Positions 50,538 through 59,040 of a DNA stretch of 64,000 nt are shown here, one piece after another. The notes under the pieces were generated by a model. That model was not told the DNA's origin, made no database searches, and saw nothing but the letters and a program-made list of their open reading frames with translations. The DNA is taken from positions 124,001-188,000 of the forward strand of contig NZ_CP014164.1 of the NCBI RefSeq assembly GCF_001543285.1, in the 5' to 3' direction. Within the stretch, counting starts at the first letter, position 1; the number at the start of each line of letters is the position of its first letter. The translations under genes were made by a program, and so were the position numbers. Origin of the DNA: Aerococcus viridans (lineage in GTDB: Bacteria; Bacillota; Bacilli; Lactobacillales; Aerococcaceae).

Positions 50538-53500
50538 GTGAAAAGCTTTGAATTAGAGAGCGACATGGAAGATAAGTTGATTGACCAGTTAATCAATGGT
50601 GAATCGCAATGGACTTATCGACAAGATTTAAAAAACGAAGAAGATTTATGGGATAATTTCCGTAAAATTCTGACTCGTAATAATAAGGATAAATTGAATG
50701 ACGTTCCGTTAACGGATACGAAGTTTGACCAAGTAAAAACGCAATTAAACTTTGGGTCATTTTATCGTGCTGCTGAATGGTTAAAAGGGGAAAATGGGAT
50801 TGCACAAGTCCTTGTACAGCGTGAAGATGCGAAACTTGGCAAGGTTTCCTTAACGGTATTCAAATCACAAGATATTTCTGGTGGTATTTCTGTTTATGAA
50901 GTGATTAATCAATACGCGTCAAGTAAACGTGATGAACAAGACCGAAACCGCCGTTTTGATGTGACTTTATTGATTAATGGATTACCTTTAATTCAGATTG
51001 AATTAAAGAATCGTTCAGAAGGGTATATGGCAGCCTTTGAACAAATCAAGAAATACTCAAACGAAGGTAAATATACAGGTATCTTTTCCATGCTTCAAAT
51101 GTTTGTGGTCACAAATGGGGTAGATACGAAGTATATCGCAGCTGCTGATGGCCAACATATTAATAAAGAGTTCTTAACTTCATGGGTAGATAAAAATAAC
51201 AATAGAGTCAATAACTATTTAGGTTTTGCCAAAGAAGTGCTGTCTATTCCACAAGGTCATAAAATGATTACTGAGTTCTCTGTGTTAGATGCTGACCATA
51301 AAGCCATTATTTTACTTAGACCTTATCAAATTCATGCGATCTTAGCTGTAGAGCAAGCCGTAAGGCAACGTCAGTCTGGTTACGTGTGGCATACAACAGG
51401 TTCTGGTAAAACACTTACGTCTTATAAAGTGGCCAGAAACCTATTGAGAAGTCCTGCGTTAGATAAAACAATATTTATCGTAGACCGAATTGACCTTGAC
51501 CAACAAACGGGTACTGCCTTTAAATCTTATGCAATGAATGACGTTGTAGAAGTGAATGATACGGATAACGTATCCGATTTGGTGCGAAAATTAACCGCTA
51601 ATGATCGTGACTTAGTGATTACAACGATACAAAAATTAAATTATGTCATGAAACGTTATGGTGACAAAGAAGATAACCGTATCGCAAAGAAATTACGCAA
51701 TTTAAACATAGGGTTCGTTGTAGATGAGTGTCACCGTGCTGTGACCCCTAAAAAACAACAAGAAATTACGAAGTTCTTCCCTAAATCCCTTTGGTATGGC
51801 TTTACTGGAACCCCAATATTTGCGGAAAATGCGAGAGATGAATTTGGGGATATGCCACGTACAACAGAAGAACAGTACGGCCCACGTCTACATGAATATA
51901 CGGTAAAAGAAGCTATTCATGATAAAGCGGTACTCGGTTTCCAAGTTGAATATATTAATACACTTGAAAAGAATTCTATTGTAGATTATTTTGACCAATC
52001 AGGTATCGATATAGATGGGTTGAGTGAACACGAAATAGAAGCTAAATTACCTAGAGAAGCTTACGAAAATGATGAACACAAACTAAAAGTCATTGACCAA
52101 ATCGTTAATTACTCAAGACATAAATTCAAACTCACTCGTGGGCCAGGGAACACCTATAGTGCGATTTTAACCACACGTTCTATTCCTGATGCACAACGAT
52201 ACTATGAGCTGTTTAATGAAGTAAAAGAAGGTAAATCAAGCGTTAAGATAAGTGAAAAAACAAAGAGTCTAGTATCAGACTTCCCGAAAGTAGCGGTGAC
52301 TTATTCTTTAAACGAAACAGAAGAAACTTCTTTTGAACGTCAATCACAATATAAACAAATCATTCAAGATTATAATGAAACGTTCAACACACATTATGAC
52401 CTAGAACAGGTTAGAGCTTTTAACCAAGACATTAATAATCGTTTAGCACGGAAAAAAGATATATACCGTACACGTAGTGAACAATTAGATATCGTGATTG
52501 TGGTTGATCGTCTATTAACTGGTTTCGATTCACCTTCAACAGCGATTTTATTCATGGATAGACCACCCGCAAAGCCGCACCATTTAATTCAAGCTTTCTC
52601 ACGGACAAACCGTATCTACGACAAGGATAAACAATACGGCCAAATTATGACGTTCCAATATCCAATTCAGTATCAAGAAGCGGTCGAAAATGCCTTTATT
52701 TTATATTCTAACGGTGGAGAGAGCGCAATACAGGCGCCAGGGTGGAATGAGTCATACGGACGCTTCCAGGACGCTTATGAGCGTTTAATTTCTGTTGCGC
52801 CTAGCCCAGAGAGTATTGATATCAATGACGATGTTGATACCCTTAAACTCTTCGTGAAAGCTTATCAAGAATTTGATAAAAGCTTAGGGGCTATTCAAGT
52901 GTATTCAGAGTTTGATGAAGATGTGTTTGAACAACAATATGGCTTACGTCCTGAAGTAATAGAGTCCTACCATGGTAAGTATGAGAATGCCTTAGAAAAA
53001 ATTAGAGAACAAATCGATGAAGATGAAGAAGATGACTTAACGATTGACTTCGATTATCAGTTGTCTGAAGTAGGGAAACAACAAATTGATTACGAGTACT
53101 TAATGCTGTTAATGCAAACGATCGTAAATGAACCGAATAGTCAAAATCGTATCAAACGTATTGTTGACGCTGAAGCCTACTTAACGAAATTTAAAGATAA
53201 TAACCCTAAATTAGGTGAAATTATTGAAGATATCTTCTCTACTATTAAGGATGGCAATGAATTAACACAAGCAGAAAATACGCTTAATGTATCGAGTGAA
53301 ATCGAAAAACGTATTGATGAGCGTGTCAGTGAATTGGTTCATGATTTATCGGAAAGTCTCTATGTCCAAGAAGATGATTTGCATTACTTAATCGAGAATT
53401 ATAAACCAGAAAAAGCGGGTAAACAAACTGGAGAGAGTAACCTCCTTGAGAATATGGATAAAGACCGTTATCTAGAAGAAAATCGGAAGAAAGTGCAGAA

Positions 53501-53588
53501 GAAATTCAGAGTGAAAAAATTCGCTAAACAAGCGTATACCGATGTAATCGAAAGCGAAATACTCCCGTTAACGAACAAAAACTTCTAA
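50538..53588 (+). CDS. hsdR: Type I restriction endonuclease subunit HsdR
   Basis: A 1016-residue motor and nuclease subunit. The N-terminal PD-(D/E)xK nuclease is seen at RFDVTLLINGLPLIQIELKN, near residues 140-156. The helicase has Walker A in WHTTGSGKTLTS near 288, VVDECHRAV near 395, GFTGTPIF, and the motif VI region IQAFSRTNRIYDKD. GTG start at 50538, nine bases after AAAGGAG; the frame runs on further upstream, including a GTG at 50529 that is too close to it. With hsdM broken, restriction by this complex should be lost, since type I enzymes need HsdM. Confidence 0.94.
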   Translation: MKSFELESDMEDKLIDQLINGESQWTYRQDLKNEEDLWDNFRKILTRNNKDKLNDVPLTDTKFDQVKTQLNFGSFYRAAEWLKGENGIAQVLVQREDAKLGKVSLTVFKSQDISGGISVYEVINQYASSKRDEQDRNRRFDVTLLINGLPLIQIELKNRSEGYMAAFEQIKKYSNEGKYTGIFSMLQMFVVTNGVDTKYIAAADGQHINKEFLTSWVDKNNNRVNNYLGFAKEVLSIPQGHKMITEFSVLDADHKAIILLRPYQIHAILAVEQAVRQRQSGYVWHTTGSGKTLTSYKVARNLLRSPALDKTIFIVDRIDLDQQTGTAFKSYAMNDVVEVNDTDNVSDLVRKLTANDRDLVITTIQKLNYVMKRYGDKEDNRIAKKLRNLNIGFVVDECHRAVTPKKQQEITKFFPKSLWYGFTGTPIFAENARDEFGDMPRTTEEQYGPRLHEYTVKEAIHDKAVLGFQVEYINTLEKNSIVDYFDQSGIDIDGLSEHEIEAKLPREAYENDEHKLKVIDQIVNYSRHKFKLTRGPGNTYSAILTTRSIPDAQRYYELFNEVKEGKSSVKISEKTKSLVSDFPKVAVTYSLNETEETSFERQSQYKQIIQDYNETFNTHYDLEQVRAFNQDINNRLARKKDIYRTRSEQLDIVIVVDRLLTGFDSPSTAILFMDRPPAKPHHLIQAFSRTNRIYDKDKQYGQIMTFQYPIQYQEAVENAFILYSNGGESAIQAPGWNESYGRFQDAYERLISVAPSPESIDINDDVDTLKLFVKAYQEFDKSLGAIQVYSEFDEDVFEQQYGLRPEVIESYHGKYENALEKIREQIDEDEEDDLTIDFDYQLSEVGKQQIDYEYLMLLMQTIVNEPNSQNRIKRIVDAEAYLTKFKDNNPKLGEIIEDIFSTIKDGNELTQAENTLNVSSEIEKRIDERVSELVHDLSESLYVQEDDLHYLIENYKPEKAGKQTGESNLLENMDKDRYLEENRKKVQKKFRVKKFAKQAYTDVIESEILPLTNKNF

Positions 53589-53605
53589 AAATGAATAACA
53601 AAGAA

Positions 53606-53755
53606 GGGGCTGGGACAAAAGGTCTCTCAAAAAAATACACTCCCAAAACTATGAACTATTTTGTTCAGTAGTGGGAGTGTATTTTTCTATATCTTTATAA
53701 AAATAAACGAAAGTGGGACTACTTTTTTCGCAAAAAGTAGTTTTGTCCCAGCCTC
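53606..53755. repeat. MITE-like element with IS1182-type ends
   Basis: Ends GGGGCTGGGACAAAA (53606-53620) and the complement of GAGGCTGGGACAAAA (53741-53755), the same 15-mer as the ends of the IS1182 element at 8623-10362. Inside are two further hairpins: a perfect 15-bp stem (53631-53645/53672-53686) and a 10-bp stem (53718-53727/53732-53741). It lies between convergent hsdR and dhaL and would act as a bidirectional terminator. Confidence 0.7.
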
Positions 53756-53766
53756 TTCATTTAATT

Positions 53767-54342
53767 TTATGCTTGTGTCTTGATTAAGGCTTCAAATAAG
53801 TATTTACTTGATTCAGCTCCTGGATCAGGTTCACCAATAGACCGTTCCCCATAGTAGGAAGCACGACCTTTCGTCGCTTTAAGTTCAGTCGTTTTAGTGC
53901 TAGCTTCATCTAGTATTTCTTGATTTAGATTATTGGCTTTAAGGGCTTCAACAGCTGGATGCCACATATCAACCATCGTTTTTTCACCAGGTTCTGCTTT
54001 ACCTCTTTGTTGAATTTTATCTAAACCAGCTGCAAAAATATCCGCGAGATTTTCTGAGTTTTTAGCCGTTGTTGCCATGGCTAGGAAGGCAGAACCATAT
54101 AAAGGACCGGATGCACCACCAATCTTACTCATGAGGGTTTGCGCAACAGTCATAAACAGCGCTGATACATCTGCTGGTTGTTTGCTTTCCAAGGCTTCCT
54201 TAGTAGCAACTGCACCGCGCGCCATGTTATTACCGTGATCTCCATCACCAATTTTTTGGTCTAAATCAGATAGATAAGCTTTTTCTTCTATTAAGCGGTC
54301 AAACCATTGGTCTAACCAAGTTATTGTTTCATTTACATCCAT
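53767..54342 (-). CDS. dhaL: Dihydroxyacetone kinase ADP-binding subunit DhaL
   Basis: A 191-residue subunit that carries bound ADP, which is phosphorylated by DhaM and then passes phosphate to dihydroxyacetone bound on DhaK. The magnesium/ADP site is DQKIGDGDHGNNMARG; GGASGPLYGSAF and EKTMVDMWHPA are also family motifs. The start is the ATG at 54342, with GAGAGG nine bases upstream; the earlier in-frame ATG at 54351 touches that site. Last gene of the operon dhaM-dhaK-dhaL. Confidence 0.93.
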   Translation of the reverse strand: MDVNETITWLDQWFDRLIEEKAYLSDLDQKIGDGDHGNNMARGAVATKEALESKQPADVSALFMTVAQTLMSKIGGASGPLYGSAFLAMATTAKNSENLADIFAAGLDKIQQRGKAEPGEKTMVDMWHPAVEALKANNLNQEILDEASTKTTELKATKGRASYYGERSIGEPDPGAESSKYLFEALIKTQA

Positions 54343-54366
54343 ACATGACATCCTCTCTTAACTAAA

Positions 54367-55359
54367 TTATCCCCAAGCTGCAGTGTTTACCGGTGCTTGT
54401 AGGGCACTTACCCAGTCTGGGTCCTCAAGTTTCAGTAAGGTTAATGACGCCCCCTGCATTTCCAGTGAAGTCATCAGGTCTCCTACCTTAACAAAATCAA
54501 CTTCTAGCCCTTCATCTGCCAACTGTCCTTGAATATCATTCCAGAATAGGTAAAGCTCCATTAACGGTGTACCGCCCATCCCATTGACCAATACGGCAAA
54601 ATGATCTCCATTTGTCCAGTTGAATTCTTCTTTTAGCCTACCAATTAATTCCGCAGCCATTTCTTTTGCAGGCTTGATTTTCTCACGACGGTAACCAGGT
54701 TCCCCGTGGATCCCAATACCATATCCAAATTCATCATCTGCAATGTCAAAACCAGGTTTACCTACTTCAGGGACGGTTGCGGCTGTTAAAGCAAGGCCAA
54801 TAGATTTAAGATTGTCGTTAACCTTTTCCGCAATAGCTTTTAAATCATTTAAAGATTTCCCTTGGTCTGCGTAGTAGCCGATGATTTTATGCATAAAGAC
54901 TGTACCGGCAATGCCACGTCGGCCTGCGGTATAGGTAGAATCTTCCATAGCAATATCATCATCAACAATGATTGCAGCGGTTTCAATTCCTTCAGCTTCC
55001 GCAAATTCTTGAGCGATTTCAAAGTTCATCACATCTCCGGTATAGTTTTTGATGACTAAGAAGACACCAGCCCCATTATCAGCAGCTTTAATCCCTTCTA
55101 AAATTTGGTCTGGCGTTGGAGAAGTAAAGACTTCCCCAGAAATGGCTGCTGACAGCATCCCTTTACCGACAAATCCTGCATGACTTGGTTCATGGCCAGA
55201 GCCCCCACCAGAAACAATTCCAACGATATTTGGGGTTTCTGCTGTACGGTAGAGGACTTGAGTGTCTGGCACTTGAGCAAGAATATCTGCGTGCGCACTG
55301 GCTAAACCTTTGACCATTTGGCTGACAATATCACCGGGTTGGTTGATAATTTTTTTCAT
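54367..55359 (-). CDS. dhaK: Dihydroxyacetone kinase substrate-binding subunit DhaK
   Basis: A 330-residue cytoplasmic protein. It binds dihydroxyacetone covalently through H218 (GIGIHGEPGYRREK). SGGGSGHEPSHAGFVG and NYTGDVMNFEIAQ are conserved. PEP-dependent Dha kinases feed dihydroxyacetone, from glycerol oxidation, into glycolysis. Ribosome-binding site AAGGAGG. It follows dhaM by 75 bp and precedes dhaL by 24 bp on the reverse strand. No glycerol dehydrogenase is seen in the window. Confidence 0.95.
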   Translation of the reverse strand: MKKIINQPGDIVSQMVKGLASAHADILAQVPDTQVLYRTAETPNIVGIVSGGGSGHEPSHAGFVGKGMLSAAISGEVFTSPTPDQILEGIKAADNGAGVFLVIKNYTGDVMNFEIAQEFAEAEGIETAAIIVDDDIAMEDSTYTAGRRGIAGTVFMHKIIGYYADQGKSLNDLKAIAEKVNDNLKSIGLALTAATVPEVGKPGFDIADDEFGYGIGIHGEPGYRREKIKPAKEMAAELIGRLKEEFNWTNGDHFAVLVNGMGGTPLMELYLFWNDIQGQLADEGLEVDFVKVGDLMTSLEMQGASLTLLKLEDPDWVSALQAPVNTAAWG

Positions 55360-55434
55360 GAAAAAACCTCCTTAGGCATGGATAACATGGTTACAATCAA
55401 TGACTTTAAATAAGATAAGCATGCGTTAAAACAT

Positions 55435-55821
55435 TTAGCTTTGTTCTTTAATGGCTTCTAAAATTTGGTCTGGTGTACGGTTAATGGTTGATTGAACAGC
55501 ACCCACATAAGCACCTTCTACAAGGGGGCCTTCAACTAAATGGACATGAGCTTTTAGGTCATCTTCCACGAAATCAAGCGCCGTTTCCGCCGATAAGACG
55601 GCTGATCCCATATCCGTGAAGATAAAAATTTCCTTATCCGTATTAGCAAAAATGGCCTCTGTGATCTTGCTGACGGACGTACCGATTTCACCGTCATCGG
55701 TCCCACCCGCAGCAATGACTGAAAAGGCATTGTTGTCATCGGGTACCATGGTTTCTAACAATTCTTTTAGACCCTCTGTGATGGTTTGGCTATGAGACAC
55801 TAATATTAGTAAATTTGTCAT
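55435..55821 (-). CDS. dhaM: Dihydroxyacetone kinase phosphoryl donor DhaM (EIIA domain)
   Basis: A 128-residue single-domain protein of the EIIA-mannose type. H10 in LILVSHSQTITEG accepts phosphate from HPr of the PTS and gives it to DhaL-ADP. In enterobacteria DhaM has extra HPr and EI-like domains; the short form is typical of Firmicutes. Here it is the first gene in the operon. A cre site overlaps its upstream promoter region. Confidence 0.92.
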   Translation of the reverse strand: MTNLLILVSHSQTITEGLKELLETMVPDDNNAFSVIAAGGTDDGEIGTSVSKITEAIFANTDKEIFIFTDMGSAVLSAETALDFVEDDLKAHVHLVEGPLVEGAYVGAVQSTINRTPDQILEAIKEQS

Positions 55822-55860
55822 ATATGAAAAGCCTCCGTATGTAAGTTATCTAAAGTTATG

Positions 55861-55874
55861 TGTACACGCTTACA
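55861..55874 (-). promoter_or_regulatory. cre site (CcpA) at the dha promoter
   Basis: On the reverse strand TGTAAGCGTGTACA matches the cre consensus TGNAANCGNNNNCA. TATAAT just upstream of it (reverse strand, complement at 55873-55878) is a likely -10 box. The overlap predicts carbon catabolite repression of dhaMKL. Confidence 0.6.
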
Positions 55875-56134
55875 TTATATCAAGAAAATGTTAAGACAAC
55901 AAGCAAGAGCCATTGGGACTTAAATGAGATGTCATGATTAGTGAGTAAGACTTCGGACTATACTTTCCTAGCATTGCGCTGAAGAGTTGGACTAGCGGTG
56001 GACTAGAATTATTCAAGGTTTTGATAGATTAAAACGATTACCTTTAAGCGATTGTCCCTTGAATCAAAGTTCTATTAGATATGATAGAATGAGAATATCA
56101 AGACAAGGGTAGACAAATTATAGGAGGCACAAGT

Positions 56135-57319
56135 ATGGTTGATATTTTAAAAGATTACAGTCCAGACCGTTCAAATACAAAAGCAATGAAATGGCATGAT
56201 TTAGAGACAGTTTTTGGGGACAAAGACTTATTGCCGATTTGGATTGCGGATATGGATTTTGCGCCAGCAAAAGAAGTGACGGCAGCCATTCAATCTTTTG
56301 TGGATGACCAATACTTTGGCTATTATTCAGTGCCAGATTCTTATTACCAATCAATGATTGATTGGTCAAATGATCATTTCCAATATAAAACAAAGGCTGA
56401 ATGGTACCGGTTTGCACCAGGTGTATGTACGGGTATTGCCTTTGCCTTACATGCGTATACCAATGAAGGGGACAATATTTTAATTCAAAACCCCGTTTAC
56501 AATCCCTTCCGTACGGTTATTGAAGAAGCTAATCGGACTTTAGTGATGCAAGATTTATTGGGCAATGAACAAGAAGGGTACACAATTGATTTTGACGCTT
56601 TGGAGAGTGCCTTCAAAGATGACGATATCAAGGTTTTCTTATTCTGTTCACCGCAAAACCCAACTGGTCGCGTTTGGCATCGTGATGAATTGGCTAAAGT
56701 AGTGGCTTTATGTAAGCAATACGATGTCTTATTATTCTCTGATGAAATCCACCGTGATTTGATTATGCCAGGACATGAGCATATTGCTATTGGAAATATT
56801 GACCCAGATTTTGACAATTATGTCCTTTTCGCCTCGCCATCAAAAACCTTTAACTTAGCTGGTTTTAACCATTCATTTATGGTAGTGCCACGGGCTGATT
56901 TAAGAGAAAAATTGGATACGTTCTTACATGCGATTCATGTGACTGGCGGGCAACCTGCTGGTTATATCGCGTCAGAAGCGGCTTATACCTACGGGTCGGA
57001 ATGGGTTGAGAGTGTCAACCAAGTGATTTGGGACAATTACCAATTACTTAAAACAACAGTCCAAACAGCCTTGCCAAAAGTTCAATTCTCAGACTTACAA
57101 GGGACTTACCTTGCTTGGCTTGATCTAGGGGCTTATGTGAAAAATGCAGACCTGAAAGAAGTGGTTCAAGACCGTGCCCGTTTAGGTGTCAATTATGGGA
57201 CTACTTACTGGCCAACTAGACCAGAAGATACCCATATCCGGATTAATCTAGCGACTAAAACAGAGATCATTGAAACAGCTGCAAATAATTTAGTTAAAGC
57301 TATTCAAGAGTGGCAATAG
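56135..57319 (+). CDS. MalY/PatB-type PLP-dependent C-S lyase
   Basis: A 394-residue fold type I aminotransferase-like enzyme. The PLP lysine is K237 in FASPSKTFNLAG. Other motifs are CSPQNPTGRVW, LLFSDEIHRDL, and WIADMDFAP near the N terminus, which is characteristic of MalY/PatB beta-C-S lyases that act on cystathionine. AGGAGG precedes the ATG. Monocistronic, divergent from the dha operon, with a shared terminator towards the CDF gene. Confidence 0.92.
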   Translation: MVDILKDYSPDRSNTKAMKWHDLETVFGDKDLLPIWIADMDFAPAKEVTAAIQSFVDDQYFGYYSVPDSYYQSMIDWSNDHFQYKTKAEWYRFAPGVCTGIAFALHAYTNEGDNILIQNPVYNPFRTVIEEANRTLVMQDLLGNEQEGYTIDFDALESAFKDDDIKVFLFCSPQNPTGRVWHRDELAKVVALCKQYDVLLFSDEIHRDLIMPGHEHIAIGNIDPDFDNYVLFASPSKTFNLAGFNHSFMVVPRADLREKLDTFLHAIHVTGGQPAGYIASEAAYTYGSEWVESVNQVIWDNYQLLKTTVQTALPKVQFSDLQGTYLAWLDLGAYVKNADLKEVVQDRARLGVNYGTTYWPTRPEDTHIRINLATKTEIIETAANNLVKAIQEWQ

Positions 57320-57364
57320 TCTGCCGTGACACTAGTCAGTCGTAGAAATAGTCAATATACTTAA

Positions 57365-57401
57365 AAAGACCTGCTTCTCATGTTGAGCGTGGCAGGTCTT
57401 T
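57365..57401. terminator. Bidirectional terminator between malY/patB and the CDF gene
   Basis: AAAGACCTGC (57365-57374) pairs with GCAGGTCTTT (57392-57401), with A and T runs outside, serving convergent genes. Confidence 0.75.
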
Positions 57402-57422
57402 GTTGTAAGTATATTTAATGGA

Positions 57423-58316
57423 TTAGTTTTCTTGGTAGGGTTCGACATGGACGTCGATGGCGGTGACATCTTCTGTTTGTTGTAAGGCAGATTCTACTTT
57501 TTCAGTGATAGCATGACCCGCTTGAACAGATATTTCTGGGTCTACTAAGATGGTGATGTCGATATAGACATTGGCCCCGTAATTACGGCAGCGGATATCA
57601 GAAATTGCGCGCACGCCAGGCACCATGCGAACTATTTTCCGGTAGTTATCTAAGTCTTCTTGGGGGAAACCGTCTGATAGGGAAAAGGCGGATTCTTTGA
57701 AGATGTCATATCCTGATTTGATAATGATTAAGCCAACGACAATAGCCATAGCGCCATCTAGCCAAAGGATACCGGTACGACTTAGGACGACCGATAAGGC
57801 AGTTGCGAAAGAGGTCAGGGCATCGGATAAATTGTCCTTTGCAGAAGCTTTAAGACTTGGACTATTGAGTTTCTTGCCAAGACGGTTGTTGTACCAATAA
57901 ACGCCGGACATAATGACCCCAGAAGACAAGCCGACAACCGCATTAATGGGTGTTGGAGCTGCGTATGCTTGGTTGATTAAGGCCGTAGTTGAATCAATGG
58001 TCACCGTAATCCCAATATAGAAAATCACGAAGGACATAATCAGAGTAGTAATGGTTTCAATTTTATAATGACCATAACGGTGGTTTTGATCAGCTGGGCG
58101 TTGGGATAGGATCATGCCCACTAGTAGGGCGATTGACGCAAATGAATCGGTAAAGTTATTCAAACCATCCGCAAAGACCGCATCTGAGTCAAAGCTATAG
58201 CCGACAAGGAGTTTGGCGGTCGAGATGATGACGTAAGTGACGATACTGAGATAAATGCCGCGCCTGGCTATTTGTGGGTTGGTGTTGCTTGGTGTCATGT
58301 TAGGTTCATTTTCCAT
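57423..58316 (-). CDS. Cation diffusion facilitator, MntE-like (manganese efflux)
   Basis: A 297-residue CDF antiporter. The span-2 metal site is DGLNNFTDSFAS, with Asn where zinc CDFs have His, and span 5 has KDNLSDALTSFA (D-N-x-x-D). This Asn/Asp pattern is that of Mn-exporting MntE-type proteins rather than CzcD. The C-terminal cytoplasmic domain (VYIDITILVDPEISVQAGHA, AIDVHVEP) is present. AAAGGAG lies upstream of the ATG. It differs clearly from the zinc-type CDF at 26908. Confidence 0.88.
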   Translation of the reverse strand: MENEPNMTPSNTNPQIARRGIYLSIVTYVIISTAKLLVGYSFDSDAVFADGLNNFTDSFASIALLVGMILSQRPADQNHRYGHYKIETITTLIMSFVIFYIGITVTIDSTTALINQAYAAPTPINAVVGLSSGVIMSGVYWYNNRLGKKLNSPSLKASAKDNLSDALTSFATALSVVLSRTGILWLDGAMAIVVGLIIIKSGYDIFKESAFSLSDGFPQEDLDNYRKIVRMVPGVRAISDIRCRNYGANVYIDITILVDPEISVQAGHAITEKVESALQQTEDVTAIDVHVEPYQEN

Positions 58317-58388
58317 GTGAAAACCGCTCCTTTAAATTGAATTGATAAGGGGTAAAACTTGCCAATCTGGAAAAAAGCAATTCTTTCC

Positions 58389-58417
58389 ATTATAGCGACT
58401 GGCCATACACTTTGCAA
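58389..58417 (-). promoter_or_regulatory. Promoter of the MntE-like gene
   Basis: Reverse strand TTGCAA (complement 58412-58417), 17 bp, TATAAT (complement 58389-58394), about 70 bp before the ATG. Confidence 0.65.
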
Positions 58418-58504
58418 GGTAGTTCATCTAGAAATGACACCTCTTTTTTACAAAAAATTGTCTGAATTCTCACAGAATTTCAATAAAATATGATTGACTT
58501 AAAA

Positions 58505-58521
58505 TGTCAAGTAATATAACA
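58505..58521 (+). promoter_or_regulatory. GlnR box upstream of glnR
   Basis: TGTCA-AGTAATA-TAACA is an exact match to the GlnR/TnrA consensus TGTNA-N7-TNACA. It overlaps a possible promoter (TTGACT at 58494-58499 and TATAAC at 58515-58520) and lies 43 bp before the glnR start, as expected for autorepression. Confidence 0.75.
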
Positions 58522-58563
58522 TGAGATTAAAATACAATTAAAAAAGAATGAAGGTGAGTTGAC

Positions 58564-58938
58564 ATGAAGGAAAAAGAGCTACGACGTACGCTAGCTGTTT
58601 TCCCAATTGGGACAGTTGTACAGCTAACAGATTTGACACCGAGACAGGTGCGTTATTACGAAGAACAGAAGTTAATTAAACCAAAACGTTCAGAAACAAA
58701 TCGCCGCATGTACTCTTTAAATGATGTCGATCGATTATTAGAAATCAAAGACTATTTAAATGAGGGTATGAGCATCCAAGCGATTTATAATACATATAAC
58801 CGTCAACACACGCAGCCTAAAGTGGCAGATACCAAGCAGCTGACCGACGAAGATGTTCGCCGCATTCTATATAATGAAATCTTGAACCAAGGTGGTTTCA
58901 GAAACGCTGGCGCTGACCAAGACTATCCATTGCGCTAG
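58564..58938 (+). CDS. glnR: GlnR, nitrogen regulator of the MerR family
   Basis: A 124-residue regulator. The winged helix (VVQLTDLTPRQVRYYEEQKL, then IKPKRSETNRRMYSLNDVDR) is typical GlnR, followed by a C-terminal tail that senses feedback-inhibited glutamine synthetase. In Firmicutes glnR is normally followed by glnA. Here the next gene is an aminotransferase 102 bp downstream and no glnA is present. AAGGTGAG precedes the ATG. Its own promoter has a GlnR box. Confidence 0.9.
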   Translation: MKEKELRRTLAVFPIGTVVQLTDLTPRQVRYYEEQKLIKPKRSETNRRMYSLNDVDRLLEIKDYLNEGMSIQAIYNTYNRQHTQPKVADTKQLTDEDVRRILYNEILNQGGFRNAGADQDYPLR

Positions 58939-59040
58939 ATGCGACAACATTCGTTACGGCTCTCATACCTTAAAAAATGAAAGTGACTAAAAAGCAGTAT
59001 AGTAACTAAAAAGTAGCATATCTAGTAGAGGAGATTTTCT

